Assembly (NCBI GenBank): GCA_023053545.1
Contig: JAKZAN010000002.1
Location: forward strand, 2,464,375 to 2,528,374
Source: Lepidurus packardi
Taxonomy: Eukaryota > Arthropoda > Branchiopoda > Notostraca > Triopsidae
Length of the DNA: 64,000 nt
Direction of reading: 5' to 3'
Every line of letters starts with the position of its first letter. Within the stretch, counting starts at the first letter, position 1. Below the pieces are notes generated by a model, which saw only the letters and a program-made list of their open reading frames with translations, was not told the DNA's origin and did not search any database. A program made the position numbers and the translations under genes. Shown in pieces: positions 1-56,109 of the stretch.

Positions 1-97
1 TGTTTTTCTTGTTTTGTCTTCTCGTGACTAACTCATTTATTTGTTCTTTCAATACGAATTAACAGTTTATAACTAGTTTTAACCTTTGATTTCCTAG

Positions 98-3000
98 ATG
101 AAGTTTCCCTTGGACTCAAAAGCGAAACATCGTCAGAGAAATCCGCGAAAGATCAAGTGAGTAATTTAATTTTCTAATTTAATTTTCCTTTAATTTTCTA
201 AAATTGTGTTATTTTCTATTATTTATTTATTTCAACAATTACTTATTTATTCTGGGATTGTCTTTTCTTTCAATGTGCTTATTTTTCAAGAGTCTATTTA
301 TCGAAGATTTATTTATTTTGCAATGGTTATCTATTTTTAGAGGGTTTGTTATTATTTGAGGTTTTGTTTGTGTTTTGATCTTTGAGTTTGGTTCATATTT
401 GATTTTGTTTATTATTTTTGATTTCTTTATATTTTGATTATGTTTACGTTGATATTTATACAAATTTGGCAGATTAATTCAGTTGGGAATATTTTGTTTA
501 GAAGACGCACAGTTTACTGTATCGGGATAGTTCAACAGAATCTGGGGAAGATGCAATTTACGAACGGGTGAAACCCATGGCTAAAATCATTGCTGCCGAA
601 CAAAAGCCGCAAGCTGGAGCCCGGGAGGCTCTGCCTATGGAAGCCATTTACTCTGTCGTGGTGAAGAAGCCCAAAGCAGTTGAAGTTATGGAGAAGCAGG
701 AGGAAGCGGTTCCGATTCCGGTGAAAACCCTTGATCGAGTCCAAAATGGGAAGATTGAAGCCCTGGAAGCTCCAAAAGAGCCCGAAAAGCTACCGCTGGA
801 AGAAGATATTGCGTGGGAGTACAAGCTACCAGATCCGCCCACTCCCTTCCAAGACGCGCCCCTGTTAGCCATCCCCGATCCTGTGGATTCCGTGTCGGAG
901 ACATTGAGTCGTTCATTGAGCTCTGCGAGCGAGTCAGATAGAGCCACGAGTCCGGTTTTGGAAGCTAAAGAAGTCCTCGATTCAGTCCAAGATTTGCGAT
1001 GGCAGGCAGGCGAAACCCGCACCGAAGCTGAGGAAGTCGAAGAAGAAGTCATTGTACCTGTAAAAGTCCAAAAAGCACCTTCTTTAGTCGTAAACGGGAT
1101 GAAAGATGAGAATATACTTGTCTTGACTGAGAAAATCAATGAAGAATCACAAACCGATGACCTAGCTTTGGAAACCCAAGTCGAACATCAAGAAACCATC
1201 AGGCTGGTGCAAGATGAAGCTGTTCAATGCCCAGATGAGCTTGCAATAACTCCGAAAGAAAGACTCGTAGAGGTCCAAGTTGAATTACACGTCGCAGAAG
1301 AGAAAACTGAAGAAGAATTCAAGACAAAAGTGGCGCCGAGCGTTGAAAAGACGGAAAAATCGCAGGAATATCAAGCCGAGGTTGAAAAGTCGAAAGAAAT
1401 TAAACGAAGAGAGGAACATGAAGAAGAAGCGGCAGCTATAGAAGAACTAGAACTCACTTTACAGGACTATGAAGACTCGCCAGCATCTTTTCCACCGATC
1501 ACCATGGAAATACACCAAATCCCTTCGGAATCGTCGAGCACAACCTTGGGAAGTTGCACAAGCAGTATTTCCTCTCACACAGACGTCGAAGTTCATATTG
1601 TACCTGCTCTTCAACCCACAGCTCCTTCTCCTATCCTTCGCCAATCGAATAGCTCTGCTCTTTTCACTATTTCTTCCATGAAAACGGAGCTGGAGTTCGA
1701 TTTGACCGATAATCAAAGCTTGGACAGTTTCGACAAGGAAGTGAAACGGAATTCCTTGTCCAGTCTGCAGAAATCCGAGTCCATGGCCCTGCCTATCAAA
1801 CCCAAGCTCTTGAAACGTCAATCCAGCTTTGGTGATGGAGACCAAGAACCATCCACAGTCAAAGAAACGCCCATAAATGCCCCGCCCGTGTCTTTAGATG
1901 CGGCGCAAACGAGTTCTCCAGTCAATGTAGAGCTTTTTATGCAAGCACAACAGCTGTTCTCTAAAGCGGCAGAGAATATGGGCAACCAACAACTCCAAGA
2001 AGAGTTTATTCGACTCCAACAACAATTCATCACCTGGCAGCAACAATTGCTGGCCAATCAGCAAGTGATACAAACTAAATTGACGCATTCCATGCAAGCC
2101 GACGCGCCAGCGCCCCTTATACTACAAAATGAGGACGAAAAAGGAACAATTATTGAAGAAAACTCGGAAAGAAAGGTTCAACTTGCTGAAGATGTCGAAA
2201 GAAAGGTTGAAGTCGTTCCAAATGTAGAAAGGGCGGTTGAAATAATTAATTTAGAGCCAGATAAGAAGGTAGAAATCATTAAAGAACAACCCAAACACAT
2301 CCAGCAAGCAAAGTCAGACCCAGAAGTCGTAGAAGAGCCTCCAACAATGGAAACCAACAGTGAAATTCAAGTTGAAGTACCTGGAACTGTACGTGTCATT
2401 GAGAATCCTGTCGATGACGTCACTTCTGCACGGCAAATAGACACATTCCCAGAAGACATTCCAAAAGAACCGGTGTACCGGTACCAAGGCCCACCCACTA
2501 TTAAGCTCGAACCTTGGCGGCCGGGTCGTCCCCGGTCGGAGATCATTGATTTTAGTCGGGATTCCAGCTTCTTTCTCCCGGATCAACTGTCGCAACCTTT
2601 GGAGCCTCGTAAAAGTGTCCGAGAACTGGCTCAGCGAAGCAAACTGGAGCAGCTAATCAAACCTATCACTTTCCCCAAACCTTCCGACGCCAAAAAGATA
2701 GCAGTATTGTCCCAGAATCCTTCTCCCGAGCCCCAAGTCGAGGTGGTTAATAAGGAAGAAGTGGAGAAGCGAGATATGAAGCCGCTTTTGACCAAACAAG
2801 TCACTTTACCCGCCACTGTTTTGGTTTCAACCAAGACCAACGACGTCCCTAGTCCTCTTCCAGCAAATTTCACAGATTTCGCCGCTTCCAACGTAGTTTC
2901 CACCCAATCAAGCGCGCCCTATAGACCTACGTTGGTCCGGAGAGCTTCCATTGGCACGCCCAGACCTTTTGAACTGAAACAAGCGCCTTTACGTAAGATT

Positions 3001-3378
3001 CAATTTCCCATCAGAGTACCGGAAGTACGAGGCTTTGCGCCGTTGAAGCCAGATGTCTTGCTGAGCCAAAGCCAAGCTCCAGTCAATCCCAAACCGACCA
3101 ATCAGATGCGAGATAAGCTGATTGTGTCGGCAAGGAGACCCTCAGCAGAGCTAAAACCGTTGGAAATGGAAGAACTGGCTAAATTGGGCACGAAAACAAC
3201 CATTTCACCTTCAGAACCAACTATTCCTCCTCCGCCTCCTCTCAGCTTACCTACCTTACGCCCCGCCCACTTACGCAAGCCATTACTGCCCGCGAAGAGC
3301 ATGTTGGACCCTCGGGAAGAGTTAATGATCGCGATTCGGAGTTTCGGGGCCAGTGGAGGTCTACGCAAAGTAATTTGA
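98..3378 (+). CDS. Large disordered protein with C-terminal poly-Pro and WH2-like motif (5' end outside window)
   Basis: Two exons are readable: 98-156 (acceptor before it, donor GTGAGT after it) and 502-3378, which join in phase and run open to the TGA at 3376-3378. More exons must lie upstream, so the start is not in the window. Most of the roughly 980 residues are low-complexity, rich in Glu, Lys, Pro, Ser and Val. A Gln-rich coiled coil is encoded at about 1918-2085 (core QLQEEFIRLQQQF). Near the end come a proline stretch (PTIPPPPPLSLP, about 3217-3250) and then LMIAIRSFG...GLRKV at 3325-3372. That matches the WH2 pattern of an amphipathic helix followed by LRKV/LKKT, as in cordon-bleu-type actin nucleators. 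Poly-Pro next to WH2 is a known profilin-actin arrangement. The role in actin binding is inferred; the family is not firmly identified. It converges on the KCNH gene. Confidence 0.75.
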
Positions 3379-4979
3379 ACTAAATCTTACATATTCAAAA
3401 GTTGCTCATATCGTATTTTGGAATTTTCCGTAGAATGAGAAGCCGTTGTGGAACGGCCAGTAATAGTTGTGAAGTGAAAACGCTAAAATTATTAGAGTGG
3501 AAATGCTAACGGATTACTTAAGAGCCTTTTGCTTCCCCTTGTTTATAGAACTCTTGTCCCTTTTTTGTCTTAAAAGAGATTAATTCTTGCCTTATACGGA
3601 GAGATTCGCTTGGCCATGTTTGTTGGACCATGTATGTATGATGTTCTATATACCTGTTAATGTAAGATGTATTTAACTTTAAGAAATTCCATGGAAAGTG
3701 TATCTGTTTCACCTTGTTTTGTTGTTTAACCTGGTTGTGAGTTTAACCCCCACCCCAAATTCAATTTTCATCCTCATTCGGTAATTTGTTGCTACAAGTG
3801 GGCGTTTCTTTGTATTCCGACCAGCGTGAAAGGAAAAAAATTGGTTTACAAAATTCATGATCCTAGCGTGACGCATAATAACTTTCATTGAGGTTTTGCA
3901 AATATGATACAACGTTTTTCTTCCCCTTTTTTTGCGATCGACTTGAAAGTGGATAGCATGGTGGAACATTCTGTAACTCATTAGAAAAGTTGAACGCCTC
4001 CATGGGTTGAGAAATGTAGGGGAATTTTGGTTTGAATTTTCAAAAATTGAAAATAAGGGGCGTGTCCCTGCAGAAATTAAGACCGTAAAATTCATACAAG
4101 ATAACACTGGTTTCCTTTTTTTCTTCTCTAGCTATATACAAAACTTGAGTTTGAAACCCATGCTCAGCGTTTGTGTGTAAAATTAAAAAATTATAATGCA
4201 CCGGTTGTTTTGTTTCATTTTTTCTCTTGATTTTCCATTTGTATCCAGGACTATGCTTCATATTTATACCATGTTCGATTCTCCAAGTTCTCACATATGG
4301 CTTTGCACTGAAAATGATATATAGACGTGACCCGTACCCAATCTTCGTTAGTCATTTTTGGGGGGAAAAAGGGAAGGAAAGTCGAAGAAGAGGATAGAAA
4401 GAGAGTGAGAGAAAAAGCTTGGGAGGAAAAGCAAGTATAAGTAAGGTAAAAGTAGTTTTTGTTTGCTTCGGCTAGGACTAATCAGCTAAACCTTTTTCTT
4501 TTCCCTACAAGACTTATTTCTAAGAGGATATAGTTGGAGACAAACTAACAAGAAGATGCGGTGGGCGGCAGCGAGTCTTTTGTCCAAGGCAATTCTTCTC
4601 TACAGGCTAGGAGGCATAATGGCAATTGGCAAATGGCAGAGAGGCTAAATTTATTTGGACTAGCTTTTTGACTAGGACTTTCTAAGTAAAGAGGAAAAAT
4701 GCGTACTCTTTAAAGGTTAGTATACTAAGTTATAAGATACGCTAAACTTTATAGAGTTTGTCTGGTAGGCTAACAGAAGTGCCTCTCTACATTCTACAAG
4801 TGTGGAATCTTTATGAATTCAGTACAAGAAGTTTAAAAGTGGGCGTAGCCGCCGTGCGAAAAAATCTTCGAAGGAAAGAAAATTTCTGAAGGCGCTAGTA
4901 CATTTTTTAGTTATTTAAGTTTTGTCGCGGAAGTCGAGTCCGATTAATTTTTGGATAGGCCACAATCAGGGGGACAGGA
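3379..4979. other. Convergent intergenic / 3' UTR region
   Basis: This holds the 3' ends of the WH2-like gene (+) and the KCNH gene (-). I see no coding signal. It is AT-rich with purine-rich runs near 4360-4440. Confidence 0.5.
4650..4655 (-). terminator. Possible poly(A) signal for the KCNH gene
   Basis: AATAAA on the minus strand, about 325 nt downstream of the predicted KCNH stop at 4980-4982. A hexamer like this is common by chance in AT-rich DNA. Confidence 0.3.
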
Positions 4980-42190
<37,211 letters not shown>

Positions 42191-43360
42191 TTTGGCTTGT
42201 AAAAAACAATTCCGCGGTTATAGGGAAAATTCCTTGAAAGCAAATTGTATCACTAGTCACTGTTGTCGTCGTTTCACAACCAAATTTGGGCTATAAGATC
42301 TCACATTGATAATGTGACATGTTTTCCCCTCCCACTTGAGATTTATTCACACCACTTCTATGAAGCTCGCGTTAGGTTTCGTTAGCATCAAGTCCATATT
42401 GCGAGTGCGGTGCTGCACGCGAAGAAATAGAAGTAGAACTGAGTAAATCTACCACTACTAGTTTCGGTTGTTTGAACATGTTTATTATTCCGTCACTGCA
42501 TTGGCAAAGATTGGGTAAAGAGAGTCAGGGAACTGTTGTGAAAGCTTCATTTGCAGGAAGCAGAAGCGTAAATATGCGTGTGGCTTCAGTTCCCACGAAC
42601 TCCACGACACCGAGGACAGCGAGCGCAAGAAATAGAACGACGGTATAAGGCCGACTCCTCTGCGAACACTGCTTTGAGCTGCCCGGGGTCTTCCTCCCTT
42701 GTAGGAGATGGAAGATGTAATATTAGGGCGCTTTAGTCGTACACAAAATACGTAAGAACCGCGCCTTGGTTCTCACATGCGCCATAGACTTTGTGTGCGA
42801 CCGGGGGGAAAACGGAAGGCGAGAGAATGTGTAATGGTGCAACATGTGGGTCCTTTTGGCACTCCTTAGCCTTATGGATTCGATTCTGTCCCCAATCAAG
42901 TGATGGATGAATCCCACCATCCACAAAGTCACCTAGACAACAGCATCGTTAACCGCCTCAACGAAAAGGCGGTGCAACTACGGAAGATTAAATGAAAGAA
43001 AAAGCAGAAAAAGGGACAATAAGAAGGCAAAAAACCTAGGAGACAGATCAGCCACTGAGGGTGTTGTCATCAAAGGCGTGGTGTTGGCAGACCAACTACG
43101 CTTTATTGATTTGTTAGCATAGTACACTTGATTGCCCTCATCTAAGGATCGGTTGCTTGAAGCGCTTTTCTACGGCAGTGCTTTTTTTTCTTGGTTCGTA
43201 CCCCCTCAACCTTGCGTTGGTAGAAATACTGTGACACTGTGGTAAGGCGACATAGGGCCGACTCGACAATAGGTTTACGGAACCCCCGACAAAAGGACTT
43301 CGATTATATAATCTTTCAAGGGACCAATAGCATTTCGAGTCCGAAAAAGTCTCTCTTATT

Positions 43361-43464
43361 GGTTAGGGTAGGACTAGGTTAAGTTAGGTTAGGTTAAGTC
43401 AGGCTAGGTTAGGTTAGGTTAAGTCAGGTTAGGTTAGGTTAAGTCAGGTTAGGTTAGGTTAGGG
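43361..43464. repeat. Degenerate TTAGG-type array with a 20-bp higher-order unit
   Basis: The block is built from GGTTA units. Within it the 20-mer AAGTCAGGTTAGGTTAGGTT occurs exactly at 43421-43440 and 43441-43460, with an imperfect copy before. TTAGG is the common arthropod telomere repeat, so this looks like an interstitial, diverged relative. Confidence 0.85.
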
Positions 43465-43662
43465 GTTTGCAGTCCTTAAGTCGTGGTCTTTTAATCTTGT
43501 TGGAGCTTAAAGGCGGAGTAAGGTTTCAAAATGAAAAATTATATGTTATAGAAGAGACCAAACTGCATGTTCTGGCTGAAGAACCCCTATGTCAATTATC
43601 CATGTTAACCGAGTAATTAATTATTTAGCGGTTTAAGCTCCGCCCCTTTCTGCCAAATTTCA

Positions 43663-43914
43663 AATTTACAAGCTCGATCACAAAATATTGTCTTTTTCTT
43701 CGCGCGATCGCCATAGCTGCCTGGCGGAGACCCGCTCCTGAGAGCCTTTGGGCAAGTTTTGGGTCGGCTTTGCACTCGAGAGTCATCCCCTGGCGATGGG
43801 ACCGCACAAGGCGGTTCCGACTATGCGGGTACCGCTCGTTGCATGCCGTTCAGCGGAGCCAGCAAGTCGTGGCGCTAAGAAAAAGTCACTTTGTTGTGAT
43901 CGAGCTTGTAAATT
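43663..43914. mobile_element. MITE-like element with 21-bp perfect terminal inverted repeats
   Basis: AATTTACAAGCTCGATCACA(A) at 43663-43683 is the exact reverse complement of 43894-43914. Pairing resumes inside with a CTTTTTCTT/AAGAAAAAG block. The 252-bp interior is clearly more GC-rich than its flanks. I see no transposase and no convincing target-site duplication. Confidence 0.6.
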
Positions 43915-44826
43915 AACCAAAGAATCTAGAGACTTGTTTTAGCAGTCAAAAGAAAGGTAATAGCGCCGACCCTATGAATCGAAGGTTCGATTTTGATGCT
44001 GAGTAAGCTTAAATTCCATTTTGTTTTTGAGTAGTAATTGGATTGATAAGTGATACATGACATAAAAGGTCAACTTCTACGCGAAAACCTTTTCGAGAGC
44101 AACGGGTTCAAGTTTTGAATCCAACATACGAACCAGAGCCAAGATTCTTTCAAGATAAGAATCTCTATTCTAATAAAAGTAAAGGTTCTATGTCGGTATT
44201 TAAGAACAAAAAATAACTTTGTATTTTAGAGCCACAATTTTGTGTCGCTCTGAAATAGAAATGTACTTTTATCAGTGTAGGAACCTTTAATCTGGTGTTT
44301 TTAATCTGCCTTGCTTCGCGTCGGATGTTCTTTGAATTTAGCGCGCTCTTGGTGGCGCTAGCGGTGTTGATGTTGGGCAGGCATGAGGCATTTCGTTCAG
44401 TTCACCATCGCGCGCCAAGCCGAGCAGAATTGCACAAGAATGCACTTTTCTGGGAATTGTATCTTATTTTGAATAAGTTTTCGTTCAGAAGAAAGTTAAA
44501 CTTGGTCTGATTTAAAAGTCCTGAATCAGTATCTGAGTGAAACATTGCTTTTGGAAAGGATGTCAGCGAATTATCGTTGTCATTGAAATTAAAATTGAGA
44601 TATTACCAATGTAAATTTTCTTATCAAAATCGTGACAAACTTTTTCTATGCTTATGATGTCTTTTTACTGTGGAAAGGAGAGGAGGCGAGCTCTGGCTAG
44701 TCGGACCGTTTCTTGTTTACATCAAAACCAGGAACTCATAAAAGCGAGTTCAATCATGTTAGTGGGGGGGGGGGGGCGCCTTGCCATCCGTAGCAAACCG
44801 TACCCGAGCCTTCAGGCGGGTTGTTT

Positions 44827-44856
44827 TAGGTTAGGTTAAGTCAGGTTAGATTAGGA
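44827..44856. repeat. Short second TTAGG-like tract
   Basis: Reads GGTTAGGTTAAGTCAGGTTA and continues briefly, the same mixed units as the 43.4-kb array. Confidence 0.75.
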
Positions 44857-47275
44857 TGCTTAGACGCCTCTTAAAACCTGGCTGAATCCGCTTATACGGT
44901 TTGCTGCTTTTAAGACACCTCCTACGGCATGCCTCAAGCCGCTTTTATAAGTTGCTGCTTTTGTAAACGGGCAGGCTAGCTTATCGTAGGAGCATTTTTG
45001 CGAGAGATGATGTAACAAGCATGTTGGGGCACATCACATCGAAGCCGCGTGGCGAACAAGCGTGTGTGGGTGTAAACACTGTTTAAGCACTTTTCTCATC
45101 TCTGTTATTTTCTAGACTTGGCTGCCATCGGCGGTGATTTGAAGAATATATTAAACTAAGACTCCCTAAGTGTCATAATTCAGGAGTGATTACTTTATTT
45201 GTTACTTTTGTTTAGAGAGATATTGATTTAACTGCGAATATCTTGTCATGCCATGTTCAGATGCGCACAGCAAGATAGTACAGAACATCAAATTACGACC
45301 TTCAACTAATTTGAAGCCTTTGTCTAGGTTATCTGCTATATCTTGGATAATTTAATTAAGGTAACTAAGTAAGTTAGAAATTTAATTAGTAATTAATTTG
45401 TCTTTTCTTACTTTCTTTGAGGTATAGGCTTTGATTTGTCGAGTTTAGTGTTAAAAAAGCAGCAAGCTGAGGTTGAACAAGCTGTAAAACGTTATAAATG
45501 TATTTTTTTTCAGATCTTGTATTTTATCTTAGCGTGCTGTAAACTTCAATGCCTTACTGGTTCGAAGCCTCAGTTGGGAAACCCTAAGTTGGTGTTCCAG
45601 TCAAGATTTCTGGCAGGTCTTTAGATATAATTGGATGTTTTTGGCTGGGTCTGAAGCAATCATGGATCCTTGGGTGGACCTCGATAGTTCTGCAATGCAA
45701 TGACAAGCCTGAATTCTGTGTATTATTGCATAGTTTTCGTAGCCTTCAATAAGACATGCATTATGTGTTGCTGAGTCAAGTTTCGAGGGACTAGCGTGTA
45801 ATTTCAAACAAGGATATGTAAACTTACTGGAACTTTGTCGATTTGGGCCGTAAGTTGGATAGCGGAACTGGAATTTGCCATCCACTTCGGTGGATTTCCA
45901 TCGGTAAGATGGAAGAGGATTGTCTCTATTTTAATAATACTTTTTGTCCCATGCAGTAGCTCAGCTACTGACGATTTAATTCGCGGAATGCGTTATATTC
46001 GTAACGTAGAGGCGTTCTCCCTGTCAGTTATGACTAGCCTGGAGAGGTTTCTCACCACCTGCAGAAGAGATCAAATGGCCCTGGTTGTTTCAAGAAAAAC
46101 CTTTGACAGTTACGTTCTTCCTGACGAACCTGCGTTCTTTTGGGTTATCCTAGTTCTGCAGTCAAGTTAAGCGTGCAACTGCCGCGTTTTCATCTCGACA
46201 GGTTGATTCTCTTTTCGATTTTTAGTTCTAAGCCGTTTCATAGCCCCAAGAAAATTAGTTAAAAAATAATGGAAACAGGTATTTTAGCTCGCTGTAATTT
46301 TCTTGACACCAATTTTGTTTCATGCTTTTTCGGTAATTTCATGTGCTTAAAAAAATTCTCCATGAAATCTAGTTTCTAAAAATTTCTCGTTTTTGCTAAA
46401 CAACTTTATGTATTTTTAAATGAAAAACAAAAATCCTGGAATTTTTTAATGATTTTTGTAAAAATCCTCGTAACGGAGGTGTGGCCTCTGTAAAAGAACA
46501 ATTCTTATTAGTGAATACGGTAAAAAGGGGGCGTGGTTCCTTTTCGTGCTGGAAAGGCTATTCAGGGCTTTTTCCCCTTCAAAATCTTGAAAAAGGAGAG
46601 CGTCCCGCCCCTTTCTCTGTGCCCAACTCACCTAAATTAGCGCTCGTGTGCCAAGCGTCACAGTTGCAAATTTCGTGCATTGGAAAAGATCCAGAGAAAG
46701 GGAGCCATTTAATAATTCGTTCTTTAAACGAAATAAAGTGCTCGTCGGCGTCTCCCAGATTTGCGCCCAATCCATTTAGTCAAACGACTATGTGCAAATC
46801 GCGCCTAAGCTTTATATATATATTGAATACATGACCAGAATAAGAAATAGCCAGGTGAGCGTGGTGAAACGTGTGTATGTGTAATGATACGCGTGAGTTG
46901 TATATTGATAAAAGGTAATATGTAGAGACTAGGGTATACGTATACGTGTCTAGGAAAGGCTAGATACGTTTCCTTATTTTCTCGCAATGGGAACGCGCTT
47001 TTCTGCAGATTTTTGGGACTTGAAATAAAAAAAAATAAAGTAAAGCAAGCAAAATCTTACTAAAAAATGTACTGAACCAAGTATTGATGTCCGAGGTGGA
47101 TATATCTTCACATTTGTTTAAATAAATCTGCTGTCAAATAAGATTGTTTTTTGTTTTTTGCTAATTGAAAGTTACTAAACGCACTTTTGATTCAAGAAAT
47201 ACAATTCACTTTTAGCTTAGTAAAATGTATTCTGCCTCCCAAGTCAATACAAGCACAAATCCTGGCATCAATAAC

Positions 47276-47281
47276 TTTATT
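47276..47281 (-). terminator. Possible poly(A) signal for RPB1
   Basis: AATAAA on the minus strand about 180 nt past the RPB1 stop codon. Not confirmed by anything else. Confidence 0.35.
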
Positions 47282-47458
47282 ACGTTCAATTGTCTTTTTA
47301 ACCTCTGACATGTCGTTGGTTTCATCGCAACGCTCCTTAACGTTAAAAAACCTATAATGCCTTCTACCAAAATTCCAAATACAAGTTAAGAGTTCAATCA
47401 AGAAAAGTCCCAAACCCATGAAAAATAAATTTGGGCTAACACTCTTAACCTAACACTT

Positions 47459-54225
<6,767 letters not shown>

Positions 54226-54900
54226 ATCTAGGCCTGTCGATAGCTCACTTAGCTACCAAGCCTGCAACAAGTACAAATGACTAAGTGAATCAGTAGTCTG
54301 CATCACACTGAGTAAGTAACAACAAAAAAGTGGTACCGACTCCTGATTGACGAAAGTGAGCCAAAGAAAGCTCTGTACGTACTAATAAACCAAATGACAT
54401 TGGCCTAGTTTACCAATATCATTCTAGTTTTAGCAACAATAAAAAAACATCGTAGAATTTATTTGAATTAGTTCTACATACTTGCCACGTATTTATTTTA
54501 ACGTAATCCTGTAAAATGGAGCTTGTTTGTGTACGAAATATATGAAATTACACGTCACTTACACACACAACTGCATACTACTCTGGTGACCAAAGCCAAG
54601 ATGGCCACCAACACGACTGAAAGCGGGGAACCGGAGAAGCGCACAAAGTGGCGGTGCGGGTCACTTGTGTCCTCATCATGGTATATACATGTTGATCACT
54701 AGGTGGCTCTGAAAGACGAAATTTTCTAAGAATTGCATTGCAAAACTCGAACAAAAATTCCGTACACGGTATTGTACACATTGTATGTTAAATTACAATT
54801 TCCTAGCTTTCATGTTGAAAAGAAATGTACAAAAAATAAGTGAAAGGTAATACGTAGGAATTAAGTTAAAGATAAACATTAAGTTAAAGGTAAATATTAA

Positions 54901-55078
54901 CAGTTAAATGATAAGAATCGAATGTGTATATACGAACTTGAAAGTTAGAGAGGACCGCAGCCAGAACAAAATTATAGTAGGTCTCAGTTTCCTGGAAGCC
55001 TAAGGCTACGCAACACAACGATATGTTATTTGGTCAACTTTGATTAGTTTAATTCTCCTTAAAAAATAGAGATGTAAA
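54901..55078. repeat. Direct repeat, copy 1, upstream of lysA
   Basis: Matches 55666-55835 closely by eye over about 165 bp, including ATTAGAGAGGACCGCAGCC-like and GGAAGCCTAAGGCTACGCAA blocks. Weaker similarity continues at 55378-55546, matching 55905-56043. Confidence 0.85.
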
Positions 55079-55665
55079 AAAAGAAATGTAAAAAAAAATA
55101 AGTGAAAGGTAACACGTATTAATTAAGATAAGCTTTAATCTATTGAAACTTTGGAAGCTTGAAGGATGTCATGTTATAAACAGCTTTTCTATACATATCG
55201 GGGAACAACGCTACAATGTTCCATTGTCTTGCGTGACCGAAACTGCGCAACATTCTAAGAAAATTTCTTCAGTAATTAAATATTCATTTTGCGTACCAGC
55301 AGTTGTTCTTTTCTAACTACTTAGAACATTTTAGTTCCGTGTGTGACTAGATTGCGAATTTTTTTTTCCCCAATTTAGAAAACGGGGTAAGTTTCCTTTT
55401 AATCGACTAACCGTCCATATACGATATTTAGTCTATAGGTGTTAGAAAGATCTACGGGGTTATGCGGGTTTTCTTCGCTTTGTTGTGTATATAATGCACC
55501 GTATTATCCCGATATTAAACATGTCACTCACAAAATCACAGGTTTTCAATTAGTGTTACAAGGAATATTAGTTTCATTTTAATGTATAGAAATAATAGAA
55601 ATAACTTATGTTCACTGAGGCTTGTAGATAGCCATTGGGACTTCTCCTTCCCCCTTAACGGTGGG

Positions 55666-55835
55666 CAGTTAAAAGATAAGAATCGAATGTCTATATACGA
55701 ACTTGAAAATTAGAGAGGACCGCAGCCAGAACAAAATTATAGTAGGTTTCAATTTCCTGGAAGCCTAAGGCTACGCAACATAAAGATATGTTATTTGGTC
55801 AACTTCGATTAGTTTAATTCTGCTTAAAATATAGC
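55666..55835. repeat. Direct repeat, copy 2, upstream of lysA
   Basis: Second copy, with about 765 bp between copy starts. The segment between the two conserved parts is shorter here (about 70 bp against about 300 bp in copy 1). Confidence 0.85.
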
Positions 55836-56109
55836 GTTTGTTCTCCAAAACGTTAAAAAATCTTATTTACATGTGAATGTATTGTTATTTTTTTACTCAT
55901 ATTTGAAAACGAGACAAGTGCTCTATATAAGGCGATTAATGAAATTACCTGGCCCGTAGAAAGAGCTACGGGGTCCTCCGGATTTTCTTCACTTGCTTGT
56001 GTATAAGTCGCCTTAATATCGTGAGATTAAACGTGTCGCTCAAGAACGCTTGTTTATATGTTCTGTACAGCAACAGCGTCAAAGCGGGAAGGTGAAGGAA
56101 AATTTTATT

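Larger units (their letters stand above)
42191..47458. other. Gene-poor spacer between KCNH and RPB1
   Basis: Should contain the promoter of the PAS-form KCNH transcript (just above 42190) and the 3' UTR of RPB1. Holds the TTAGG-like arrays, a 252-bp inverted-repeat element, a poly-G run at 44764-44776, and a loose two-copy repeat around 44866-44970. No supported gene. Confidence 0.5.
54226..56109. other. Divergent intergenic region between RPB1 and lysA
   Basis: Should hold both promoters. A large part is a diverged direct duplication, listed separately. An acceptor-like CTGTACAG about 40 bp before the lysA ATG suggests a 5' UTR intron. The small frame at 54578-54781 (-) is not recognised. 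Confidence 0.5.

Noticed and set aside
648..1139. 163-aa minus-strand open frame under the WH2-like gene
   Set aside because: Shadow of the long plus-strand frame, with biased composition and no splice or family support.
45601..45885. 94-aa minus-strand open frame in the KCNH-RPB1 spacer
   Set aside because: No recognisable domain, and no flanking exons that extend it.
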